Below, piece by piece: positions 23,246-32,400 of a DNA stretch of 39,865 bases (position 1 is the stretch's first letter; every line of letters starts with the position of its first letter). The DNA comes from Planctomycetaceae bacterium (GTDB lineage: Bacteria; Planctomycetota; Planctomycetia; Planctomycetales; Planctomycetaceae). The notes under the pieces are model-generated. The model was not told the DNA's origin. It ran no database searches and worked only from the letters and a program-made list of their open reading frames with translations. The stretch is from NCBI GenBank assembly GCA_021732845.1, contig JAKFUF010000082.1, positions 1 through 39,865 on the forward strand. Direction: 5' to 3'. A program made the position numbers and the translations under genes.

Positions 23246-25102
23246 TCACAGCCCGTTCTGCAGCCGCACGCGCAACTGGGCTCGCAGACTGGCGCGTTGG
23301 GATTCTTCCGGGCCGGCGATGATCGTGACATCGTCGATGCGGAAGAATTCCCGTTCTCGGACCAGTTTGACCCTGGCACCGAAATTGTCATCACCCAGGA
23401 TGATCAGTGCGTTCTCGGGATTGTGCTGAATTGACCCGATCGGAGCCCGCAGATGGCGCGGCAGGTCCTGCTCGAGGCTGGGGACTTTTTCCACCTGGTT
23501 CCAGACCAGGTGCTGGAATTCCCGGGAGGAATGGCCGCGCAGATTGGTCATGTCCGAGGATTCGTAGGACGCGAGAAACTCCTGCACCGGAATCAGGACA
23601 TCGTAGGTCATTTTCATCGACTCCGGCCGATCGACGGCCGGCAGCAGAATGTCGTCGACCAGCACCTTGCCCTGAATGTCCTTCAGGACATAGGTCAGCG
23701 GCGTGTTGCCCTGCATCACCGTGATGGAGGTCATCTGCCCCTGGAAGACCGTGTTCAGAATCTGCGGCGCAACGGCGGGAATCTCGAGCTGGAGTGCGGA
23801 TAACGTTTCGGGCGTGAGCCGCGACCAGACGCGCTTGTTGAAATCGATCGTGGAGTTCAGCCTGAGGCTGTCAAGATCCCGTTCGGCGACAGCCTCGGAA
23901 AAGAGCTGCAGGACCGCATGGCCGGTATACAGTACCGACAGCCGCTTGTTCTGGCGGGTCTTCAGTTCGAAGAGCGTCACCTCGTCGACACGGTAAACTG
24001 CGGCTTCCGGCTGGTCGGCGTCGCCCACCCGCTGCAGGCCGATCCGGACAATTTCATCGGGGGTCTCGGTCACAAAAGTGGCAGTCGAACCTTCGACGAC
24101 GATTTCCGGCTGGGCATCTTGTTTGGGGGCGGGGAGCGGCACGGTCGACAGGTCGGCCCCGGCCAGGCTGCCGCGAAACAGACGCGGCGTACAGGTATTT
24201 TCCAAGGCTGCCTTGTCCTGCCTGGCATAGGCCGCCTCGAACGCCATGGCGGTGTTCATGGCGGACGCCAGGTGGATCACCGAACTCACGTCCCCTTGTC
24301 CCCGGCGTCCCACCTGGGCCATGTCGCCGACGCGCCAGTCGTCGCCGTCGCGCTGAAGCTTGATGATCAGGTCACCACCTGAGCTGCGGGCCACGCGGAT
24401 GTCGGCGGTGTCTTCCCGCAGTTCCACCTGCGGACGCACGCTGTTGCCCTGAACGATTTCACCAGTTAGTTTCCTGGCCAGCTTCAGCATCTCTTCGGGT
24501 GGCAGTTGTTCGAGGGCTTTCCGGAACTCGGGAGTCGTGGTGGCCAGGAGCGCCTCGCGGTTGATCTCGCCTGCCGGGGCATCGGTTCCGCCCGCCGGGA
24601 CGGTCGTCCCGCCTGCGGGGGCATTCGTCCCGCCCCAGGCGTCAAGAATGCCGCGCACGCTCAGCAGCAGCTTCATGTCGCGGGCGACCGACTTGCCTTT
24701 CGACTGATCGGTCTTGCTCAGGTAGAGATCATCCACGACCCACTTCCCAGACTCGTCCTTCTTCAGCCTGTAATAGACCTTCGGACCCGATGTCTTGCCC
24801 ATCTGCACCGTGACGCGCTTCGTGTCCCCCTTCTCGTCGTTGATGACCTTGAGGATTTTGGGCTTGCCAGAAGTGGGGATGGAAAGCTGCTTCATCGACG
24901 CCAGCGCTTCATCGCGGCTGAGGGCGTCAGACTCGAAGTCTTCCGAGGCGACTTTCTTCAGTTCGGGCAGGTCATCCTTGTCGAGTGCCATGGCAAAGGC
25001 CGTGATCACCCGGCTTTCGACCATGTGGCTGCATCCGGCGATGGACAGGCCGCCGACTGGCAGAATTGCACCGACCAGCAGACGCGTGAACGCACGACGC
25101 AT
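23246..25102 (-). CDS. Lipoprotein made of about five repeated NTF2-like units
   Basis: The protein has 618 residues from the ATG at 25100-25102, which has AGGA nine bases upstream; another ATG three codons earlier is possible. The lipobox is SIAGC (C24). I do not recognise a named family. The chain shows a repeated plan: helices, a beta hairpin, then a strand ending in W/Y/F-x-V/I-D-D-x. The ends are WVVDDLYL (121-128), WRVGDMAQ (256-263), YRVDEVTL (370-377), VLVDDILL (480-487) and FRIDDVTI (587-594), spaced 107-135 residues. This suggests five SnoaL/NTF2-like domains in tandem. A linker between units 1 and 2 has three copies of GGTxxPA. Function unknown. Confidence 0.8.
   Translation of the reverse strand: MRRAFTRLLVGAILPVGGLSIAGCSHMVESRVITAFAMALDKDDLPELKKVASEDFESDALSRDEALASMKQLSIPTSGKPKILKVINDEKGDTKRVTVQMGKTSGPKVYYRLKKDESGKWVVDDLYLSKTDQSKGKSVARDMKLLLSVRGILDAWGGTNAPAGGTTVPAGGTDAPAGEINREALLATTTPEFRKALEQLPPEEMLKLARKLTGEIVQGNSVRPQVELREDTADIRVARSSGGDLIIKLQRDGDDWRVGDMAQVGRRGQGDVSSVIHLASAMNTAMAFEAAYARQDKAALENTCTPRLFRGSLAGADLSTVPLPAPKQDAQPEIVVEGSTATFVTETPDEIVRIGLQRVGDADQPEAAVYRVDEVTLFELKTRQNKRLSVLYTGHAVLQLFSEAVAERDLDSLRLNSTIDFNKRVWSRLTPETLSALQLEIPAVAPQILNTVFQGQMTSITVMQGNTPLTYVLKDIQGKVLVDDILLPAVDRPESMKMTYDVLIPVQEFLASYESSDMTNLRGHSSREFQHLVWNQVEKVPSLEQDLPRHLRAPIGSIQHNPENALIILGDDNFGARVKLVREREFFRIDDVTIIAGPEESQRASLRAQLRVRLQNGL
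24572..24634 (-). repeat. 21-base tandem repeat (three copies) encoding GGTxxPA
   Basis: Units at 24572-24592, 24593-24613 and 24614-24634 encode GGTDAPA, GGTTVPA and GGTNAPA (C- to N-terminal order). The repeat forms a flexible linker after the first domain of the lipoprotein and is likely to vary in copy number. Confidence 0.85.
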
Positions 25103-25249
25103 ACAGACCATCCTGGCCCCAGAACGGGAACGTGGAAGGATACGGATTTGAAGTGATGAGAGAGGGGAGGGCGAGCGGTATCGCAGAATGGCGGAAACAG
25201 GTCAAGCCGGGTTTGCGCCGAATCTGCGCGTGTACATCAGCGCCAGGGA

Positions 25250-25269
25250 CATTCTGTCTCCACAGAATG
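25250..25269. other. Small perfect hairpin
   Basis: CATTCTGT (25250-25257), loop CTCC, ACAGAATG (25262-25269). GCGCC (25240-25244) and GGCGC (25278-25282) could extend it. It lies between the cytochrome terminator and the start of the lipoprotein gene, so it may act as a second terminator or an operator. Confidence 0.4.
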
Positions 25270-25314
25270 GCGATTCAGGCGCGCCATGAGTGTTCGCAGG
25301 CAACTGGAAATGAG

Positions 25315-25351
25315 AACAGGCAGCGCATCACAAGGTGACGCGCCGCCTGTT
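25315..25351 (-). terminator. Terminator-like hairpin for the cytochrome operon
   Basis: AACAGGC (25315-25321) pairs with GCCTGTT (25345-25351), GCGC with GCGC and TCAC with GTGA, around a three-base loop. The three A/C mismatches on the plus strand are G-U pairs in minus-strand RNA, so the transcript of the cytochrome genes can form a complete stem of about 17 pairs. It begins 28 bases after the cytochrome stop codon. The following bases are only moderately U-rich. Confidence 0.75.
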
Positions 25352-25378
25352 ATTGAGTTCATCCGAACTCGGAAACTA

Positions 25379-27064
25379 CTATTTTGTCGGCAGAGCCATC
25401 AGCTCTTTCAGGAATTGATGCTGATCAAATTCGCTGATCGCCTTCAATTGACGGGGAAGTTCGTTGCCAATTTCATACTTTGTGCCCGCCGGCAGAGTTA
25501 GCAGCAGTTTCTTATCCCAACCAAACGGATCGAGCAGTTCACCAGTCTTACCCATGGCCATCTGCAGCGGGCCAGCGCGCCAAGCCGCGAGGGTTTCGAG
25601 GTCTTTCTGCACACGTGCGGCGGTCGCCATACGGCTCATCGGTCCTGGTACGTCTTCCTGGTCGTCCTTGGCTTCGACCTCGCCTCTTGGGGCAAATTCC
25701 GGATACGCAGCGTTCATCTCCGTATAGATCACTTGATATGCCCAAGCCATCTGGCGAGCCGAGTGAAAATCGGGAGATTCATCCGGCCCAAGAGTAGTCA
25801 GAACTTCGAGTGATTTTTCCGCAGCGGCCTTGTCAAAGGTTATCGTCTCTAAAGTCTTGGCCACGCCGTCGATAACGGCGATGACCTTGTCTGCTGCGGC
25901 GCGCATCGCCGCTGGCTCACCAAACGGCTTTTCATCCAGCGCCGCGCGATAGTCAGCCAAAGCTGCGGCAAGTTGATCATGTGTCGCTTTCGCCGTGTCT
26001 GCATTGCCTTTCGCCGATACGGCCACACCGAGCTTGACGAGGGCTGACGGCCACAAGGTCGACTGAGGACGACCGGGCTTGAAGCGTGAATTGGACGCAC
26101 GATGCTGACGCCAACTGGGAATTCTCAATTCGTGGTGACAGGCAGCACAGTCAAACACTGCCAGTTCGGGCCATGACTTTTCTTCAGTCTGGGCCTGGGT
26201 AGCCACGAGATTGACACTCTCACGCAGTGCGATCACACCACCAAATACGACATTCTTGAAGCGAGGGAGATCGGCCATTGCCTCTTCCGGCTTCTTCCGG
26301 AAATTTGCCGTGAGATATTTGTCCTTGAAAGCGAACTCACCCTTTTCTTTGAGATTCCGCCAGTGGGAAGGCATCGACTCGGCAAAGGTCTCGACCTCAA
26401 TTCCTGGCAGAGGCGGATGTCCCGCCGCATACATGTCGTGAGTGACAACCTTTCCTTCCGCAGCATTGCCAATATGGCAACTGAAGCACTGCTTGGCACG
26501 ATCGACGGGGTTGCGAACTTCTATCATACCGAGGGCCAGCTTTTCTTCAGCCGTTTTCGGACGCCATTCTTTGGCATTTTTGTGGGGGTCAATCCAATCC
26601 TTTGCAGCGCCGTGGCATGCTTCACATGTGACACCTTTGTCATAAAGGCCAGGGCGTTTGAACCCCTCCTTGTAATGCCAGTTTGCGTGGCAGCTCAAGC
26701 ACTGTGGTGCCTGAGCCACATCGGCGATTCCGAGCTGTTCACAGATCTGGACACCCAGCTTCGACTCCGCCTTGTCCGTAAGCAGAGTGAACGCATGAGC
26801 ATGCTTGTCAGACTCATGGAACTTCCTGTACTCGTCAAGCAGAACAAAATCCTGTGGAATCTCCTGGCCGTAAGGATTCGGAACACTATGGCAGCTTTGG
26901 CAGCCTGCCGAGCCCACGAACGCATGAAGGCTTGCCTTTCCCTCCGATGCCTTGTCCTGGCTCCACCCCGTTGCCGGGCCGAGTGCCGCGGTCGCCAGTG
27001 CAACGGCCGGAAGCATCGAACGGAAGATGCGACCAAGCCATCCCGACAGGTTCCGTGAATTCAT
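25379..27064 (-). CDS. Periplasmic pentaheme cytochrome c (c554-like)
   Basis: The protein has 561 residues, starting at the ATG 27062-27064 with AAGGA about eight bases upstream. A signal peptide runs to about ATGWS. Five C-x-x-C-H sites bind heme: C55-H59, C122-H126, C147-H151, C193-H197 and C306-H310, the last followed by a second His (ACHH). HDMYAAGHPPL supplies extra histidines that act as distal ligands in cytochrome c554-type folds. The C-terminal 230 residues lack heme sites and look helical. It should carry electrons in the periplasm, perhaps for nitrogen or sulfur oxyanion chemistry; the substrate cannot be read from sequence. It is the second gene of an operon, 100 bases after its paralogue. 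Confidence 0.88.
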   Translation of the reverse strand: MNSRNLSGWLGRIFRSMLPAVALATAALGPATGWSQDKASEGKASLHAFVGSAGCQSCHSVPNPYGQEIPQDFVLLDEYRKFHESDKHAHAFTLLTDKAESKLGVQICEQLGIADVAQAPQCLSCHANWHYKEGFKRPGLYDKGVTCEACHGAAKDWIDPHKNAKEWRPKTAEEKLALGMIEVRNPVDRAKQCFSCHIGNAAEGKVVTHDMYAAGHPPLPGIEVETFAESMPSHWRNLKEKGEFAFKDKYLTANFRKKPEEAMADLPRFKNVVFGGVIALRESVNLVATQAQTEEKSWPELAVFDCAACHHELRIPSWRQHRASNSRFKPGRPQSTLWPSALVKLGVAVSAKGNADTAKATHDQLAAALADYRAALDEKPFGEPAAMRAAADKVIAVIDGVAKTLETITFDKAAAEKSLEVLTTLGPDESPDFHSARQMAWAYQVIYTEMNAAYPEFAPRGEVEAKDDQEDVPGPMSRMATAARVQKDLETLAAWRAGPLQMAMGKTGELLDPFGWDKKLLLTLPAGTKYEIGNELPRQLKAISEFDQHQFLKELMALPTK

Positions 27065-27164
27065 CGCCTGTTCCTTCATCATCAAGACGATCGTGAGTGA
27101 GCCGAACCGTCGGGACTATGGGTCGTTGATTGTCAGGTTGCTGGGACGCTGCGCGTCGAGTCGA

Positions 27165-28754
27165 CTACTTCGACAATGAATCGCGGACGTTCATCAGGGC
27201 TTTGCGATACTCTTCCGGACTGAAGTTGTTCGGACTGTCGAGGTACGAGTTGGGAGAAGCTTGGAATTCCAGCAATTTCACCAACTCTGCCAGCGCGGCG
27301 TTGCGGGTCGGGTTGTGTTCTGCGTGGTCGAGGTCATACAGGGCGTGGTACATCGCCTGCAGAGCCAGCAGCGTCTGTCCCGCATGGTCCCAATCGCTTC
27401 CGGCCAGTTTGGTGGGGTCGCCAGCGATGGCGGTCATCTTCGCCTTGACCGTGGCGATGTCTTCATTCGGCATTGCTTCCAGGGCGGCCAGCACCGTATC
27501 CAAATCTTTCACTGCCTCTTTGGCCATCTTGGCGATCTCGGGCTTGTTCGCCACCGACGGTCGGTTCATCAACTGTTCGAGCGTGGCTGGGGCGGCGGCG
27601 AGTGCGGCAGCATCGGCCTGTGGCTTCTGCAGCAGTTTGTCCAAGGTGGCGGCAGGCAGCTTGTCACCGGCAGCCAGCGACAGGCTCGACAGGTACCATG
27701 AGCCCCAGGGAAGATCGCCAGGGCGGCGATAAAGCGTGCCGGCACTCTTCCAGTTGGCAAATTCCTTGCGCCGCCAACTGGCCGACTGCAGATCGTGGTG
27801 GCAGGCGTAGCAGTCGTATTCGGTGAACTCCGGCCATTGCCGGTCGGTGCCATCCAAGAACTTTGGCGTGCCCGCCCGCAGTTCCAGCAGCTTCAGTGAC
27901 TGCTGCGCGGAAATCACCTGGCCGATGACCCACGCCCGGGCTTCAAAGGCCTTGTTCTTGTCCTTGTCCTGCCCCGGAGAAAATTCACGCCAGTGGTGCG
28001 GCAGCAGGGCATGGAAGGCGCTGAACTCGAACGCCAGCCGGGGGTGGCCGGCGGCAATCAGGTCATGGTTGACTTCACGATCAGCGGCACCAATGTGACA
28101 CTGCACGCAGGAGCGTGCCCGACCGGTCAGGTTGTCGGTGTTGATGAACCCGAGAGCTTCCTTTTTCTCAAGCGGCAGTCCCTTCCACCCAACGGTCGTA
28201 TGCTCGCTGAGCCACTTCGACGCTGGTCCATGGCACGATTCGCAGCCCAACCCGTAGGAGAGCTGAAGTTCGGGGTGCGTCTTGATGAAGCCGAGCGTGT
28301 CGCCAGATTCGGGACGCGGCGCATGGCAGTCGAGGCAGACCTGGGCTTCGTGCGCCTCCACGAACTTCGTGGGGGCCTTGCCGTAGAGCGTGGTCCAACC
28401 GGCGACGAGGCGCTTCTGCAAATTCTTGGCGATGGTTCGCGAGCGTTCATTCCGCAGGACGGTGTAGGCATTCAAATGCGGATCGCCCAACATCCAGCGG
28501 CTGTATTCCGACCCTCGGGCATTGCCGCCACGTTCGGTGGCTCCGTGACAAGCGGTCGCGGCGCAGGACGCGGCACCCACGATTTGCGGGGTGGTCATCA
28601 CGTCAGAGACGGCGCTGGTCGGGGTCTGGGCGATCAGCAGTTCCGGCTCTGCGTGGCTGACCGACGGACGTGCAAGGAAGATTCCGGCACAGGCAAAGGT
28701 CAATCCTGCCGCGCCGATCCACCAGCGTACCGATGGTTTTGCGAATGCCAGCAT
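27165..28754 (-). CDS. Periplasmic pentaheme cytochrome c, paralogue of the next gene
   Basis: The protein has 529 residues; AAGGGTG lies about six bases before the ATG. The signal peptide is clear (WWIGAAGLTFACAGIFLA). Heme sites: an unusual C-x4-C-H at C64-H70 (CAATACH), then C140-H144, C171-H175, C216-H220 and C315-H319 (YACHH). HDLIAAGHPRLAFEFSAFH matches the HDMYAAGHPPL segment of the paralogue, and the order and spacing of sites 3-5 agree, so the two arose by duplication. C-x4-C-H is a known heme variant in tetraheme and other multiheme cytochromes. A helical heme-free C-terminal half follows. It is the promoter-proximal gene of the pair and is divergent from the giant protein gene. Confidence 0.88.
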   Translation of the reverse strand: MLAFAKPSVRWWIGAAGLTFACAGIFLARPSVSHAEPELLIAQTPTSAVSDVMTTPQIVGAASCAATACHGATERGGNARGSEYSRWMLGDPHLNAYTVLRNERSRTIAKNLQKRLVAGWTTLYGKAPTKFVEAHEAQVCLDCHAPRPESGDTLGFIKTHPELQLSYGLGCESCHGPASKWLSEHTTVGWKGLPLEKKEALGFINTDNLTGRARSCVQCHIGAADREVNHDLIAAGHPRLAFEFSAFHALLPHHWREFSPGQDKDKNKAFEARAWVIGQVISAQQSLKLLELRAGTPKFLDGTDRQWPEFTEYDCYACHHDLQSASWRRKEFANWKSAGTLYRRPGDLPWGSWYLSSLSLAAGDKLPAATLDKLLQKPQADAAALAAAPATLEQLMNRPSVANKPEIAKMAKEAVKDLDTVLAALEAMPNEDIATVKAKMTAIAGDPTKLAGSDWDHAGQTLLALQAMYHALYDLDHAEHNPTRNAALAELVKLLEFQASPNSYLDSPNNFSPEEYRKALMNVRDSLSK

Positions 28755-29414
28755 CGATCACCCTTCGCAGTCTGAAAAAATTGCTGGTTGTGGGGAGTTG
28801 GATCCGAGGAAGCGCCGCGTGGTCACTGGTCGCAGTATCAACTTCTTCAATGTCCCGACTGGAACATGTCAGTCTCGTTTATCGACGTGTCGTTTAAGAG
28901 GTCGCGCCAGAATTTCCATCGGTCGGAATAACAGGCATACTCGGCAAGTGCGACATCCGAAGTGCTTTGCCCCGTTGGGCTGCGATTCGATGACACATCC
29001 CGCACGGATGCCTGAATTATCAACCCCAATCAGGCCTTGTCAAACACCGAGTGCGGCAAATTGCACGGGTTCCCTGAAATGTCACACTGAACGCTTTGTG
29101 CCCGAAATTCGCGTTGGAAAGTATGGATTGTGCAGGCGAAAGGTAACACGCCCAATGCGGCCCTTCCAGACTGGCAGGCCGAAATTGGCTGCATAAACTG
29201 CGGTTGAGGTGGTTTTTTCAGCAAAAAGTCCAAGCGGGCAGATTGCCGCAGTCTATTTTTCAGTCGAACAGCAAACAGAATGCGGGAACTTTTCCTATTT
29301 GGCAAACGTCTTCGGTGCAGCGAATTCCCAAATTGCAGTCCGTCCCGTCAACGCTTCAGCGATTCCCAAACTGAAATCACCGGGCCTGTCGAGGCTCAAC
29401 TTCGGAGCAGCAAC
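28755..29414. other. Divergent intergenic region, 660 bases, no gene seen
   Basis: It separates the cytochrome operon (minus) from the 2165-residue protein gene (plus) and must contain both promoters. It is AT-richer than its flanks, with TTGGAA (29114) and several T-runs (e.g. 29211-29219), but no -35/-10 pair I would defend. No tRNA, small RNA or conserved small ORF was recognised. Confidence 0.5.
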
Positions 29415-32400
29415 ATGAGACGATTCTTCCTGATGGGAGCAATCCTGATGGCGTTTGCGCGGATCGCCGCGGCACGCGAAATCGAATTCGTGGAAGACTT
29501 TGCGCTCGCTGCCGACCGGGCCGTCGCGCTCCGCCAACTGATCCCTGGCACGGAAGACTTCTACTACTACCACAGCCTGCACTACCTCAACACCGAGCAG
29601 TTCGACAAGGTTGCCGAATTTCAGGCTCCCTGGGTGCAGCGCCACGGCGAAACCCAGCGCGTCTGGGAAATTCGCACCCGCAGCGCGCTGTTGACCTACG
29701 ACAAGAACCCCGCGGCGACGCTCGAATACCTCCGCCGCCGCTTCAACATTCACTTCCCGCACCAGAAGGAAGAGCTGAACGCCGAGCCGAATTTCCCCAC
29801 CTCCCTCGACGCCGCGCTGATCTCGCGACAGCAGTTCATCGACCGTGCCAATACCAACGCGGATAGTCTGGACGGATACGAAGACTCCGCGCTGGACTGG
29901 CTGACCAAGCTGAACCTTAACGCCAACCAGCGCCGCAGCCTGCTGTCGAGGCTCAGCCGGCCCGACTACGAAACACTCACCAAGCTCGTGCTGGACGATC
30001 TCGCCTACCAGAATTCCGGTGGATTCGGCTCACACGGCATCCACCGGCAACTGCTGCTGAGCCAGATGGAAGCCCTGCTCAAAGCACAGCCGGATCTGCT
30101 CAATCAGCAGGGATTTGTGGTGCCGTACCTGATCAAACTGCAGCCCGGAGCCGATGAGAACTGGCGGCAAGACCCCGCACTGCTGCAGGCATGGCTTGAA
30201 CGTCTGGAGGCCTTTGCCGCGCGGCTCAACGCCGCTCATAACTCGCTCAAGACCCACGTCCTCTACCACAGGCTGGTTCTCGACCGCCAGCGGGGCGTCT
30301 TCAACAAGGCCAGATTCCTGGCCTATCTGCAACTGCCGCGGCATGTGCATTACGCCTCCAAAGCGGTGATGGAATCGGCGGCCTACAGAGAGTTCCCCTC
30401 GGATCTGAATGCCAACTACGAGGGAGCCACGCTGCTGTCCCCCATTGGGAATGATGAACCGCTGGTTCGCAGCTACCTGCAGCAGTTCTTCTTGGAAGCC
30501 ACGACGACCAAAGAGTTCGAACCGTTCATCAACGATGTCTATCTGCGGCATTTGTTTGCCGAAACCAAGATCGTCAACGGATTGGGAGACCCAGAGCAGT
30601 GGGCCTCGCTGCTGCCCCCGGAACTTTACCAACAGTTGAAGCAGCGGGTGGACATCGACTTCGCCTTTACGAATGCGTCTGAGTTCGGTGCCGCCGCGCC
30701 GGTGAGCCTCGACCTGGATGTGAAGAATGTCTCGACGCTGATCGTGAAGGTCTTCGAGATCAACACGAAGAACTACTACCGCGACCAGAAGCGCGAAGTC
30801 GACACCGACATCAACCTCGACGGCCTGGTGCCGAACTTCGAGCAGACCTTCAACTACACCGAGCCGCCGCTCCGCCGCGTACGGCGGCACTTTGACTTTC
30901 CCCAGTTGAACAAAGCGGGAGTGTACATCGTCGACTTCATCGGGAATGGCCGCAGCAGCCGCGCGCTGATCCGCAAGGGCCGCCTGCGGCACCTTGTGCG
31001 GACCACGCCCGCCGGGCAGGCCTTCACCATTCTCGACGAGAACAACCAGCAGGTCAAAAACGCCTCGCTGTGGCTCGCGGGACACGACTATGCAGCGGGC
31101 GACAACGGGCAGATTCTGGTGCCGTTCAGCGCCAATCCCGGCCGGCAGCCGATCGTGATTTCCATGCCGCTCCCGCAGGAGCGCGTGGCTGGTGCCGCCA
31201 AGCCACCCGCCAGTTTCTCAGTGCTGGATTACTTCCAGCAGGAAGCCGAGAACTACGGAATTACCGCCGGCTTCTATGTCGACCGCGAAGCACTGCTCAA
31301 ACGCCGTACGGCAGAAGTCATCGTGCGTCCGGGGTTGCTGCTCAACGGCACGCTCGTTTCGCTGAAGCTGCTCGAAGACGTGAAACTGACGATCGCCTCG
31401 GTCGACCTGGACGGCACGCCGTCGTCGCAGGAGATTGCCGACTTTCCGGTCTTCGAGGATCGCGAGTCGGTTCACGAATTCCTGGTGCCCCAGCGTCTGG
31501 CGAGCCTGACCTTCACGCTGACCGCGACGGTCAAGAAGCTCAGCGCAGGCGGACAAAAGGTGACTTTCGCTGCTGCTGACACATTCACGCTGAACGACAT
31601 CGACAAGACGGAGAAGGTGGAAGATCTGTTCCTGCTCAAGTCCGCCGCGGGGTACTTCGTAGAACTGCGGGGCAAGACGGGCGAGCCCCGCGCGTCGCGG
31701 CCGGTTGTGTTCAACTTCAAGCACCGCGATTTTCGGGCTCCAGTCGGGGCAGTCCTGAAGACGAATCCCGCCGGGCGGATCGCCTTGGGTGATCTGCGCG
31801 ACATCAGCTCGCTCAGCGTCACAGGTCCAGAAGCAACGACGCATACCTGGGTTTTGCTCGAAGACCGGCACACCTATTCGCAACTGCTGCACGGCAGCGG
31901 CCAACCGCTGGCGCTGCCGGTGGCGAATGAGTTGAATCAACCCCCGACGCACCCCACCGGCCAGCCACTGGTGCTGCCTTTCCTGCCGCGCGTCCCCGCA
32001 GCCAAGATGGATCTGCGTGAGGAACTCTCGCTGCTGGAATTGCGGGGCGATGTGAATGTTTCCGACCGCTTCAAACACCTGCGGGTGCAGGATGGCCTGC
32101 TGGTGATCGAGAAGCTGCCGGCTGGCGACTACGATCTGCTGCTGAAGTCGACCGGCACGCGGATCCGGGTCCGGATCACCTCCGGCCAGCAAATTGGCCG
32201 GTATGTCGTCGGGTCGAAGCGGCAGTTGGAGACGAAGGTGCTGCCCGCACTGCAGATCGGGTCGGCGGTGGTTGTTGAGGGACAGAACGCGGAGAAAAAA
32301 CCGACGGAGATGCTCCGGGTCTCGCTGAAGAATGTCTCCAAGCTGACGCGGCTGCATGTTTTCGCCACGCGGTTTGTCCCAGAGTACGACCCGTTCGGTC

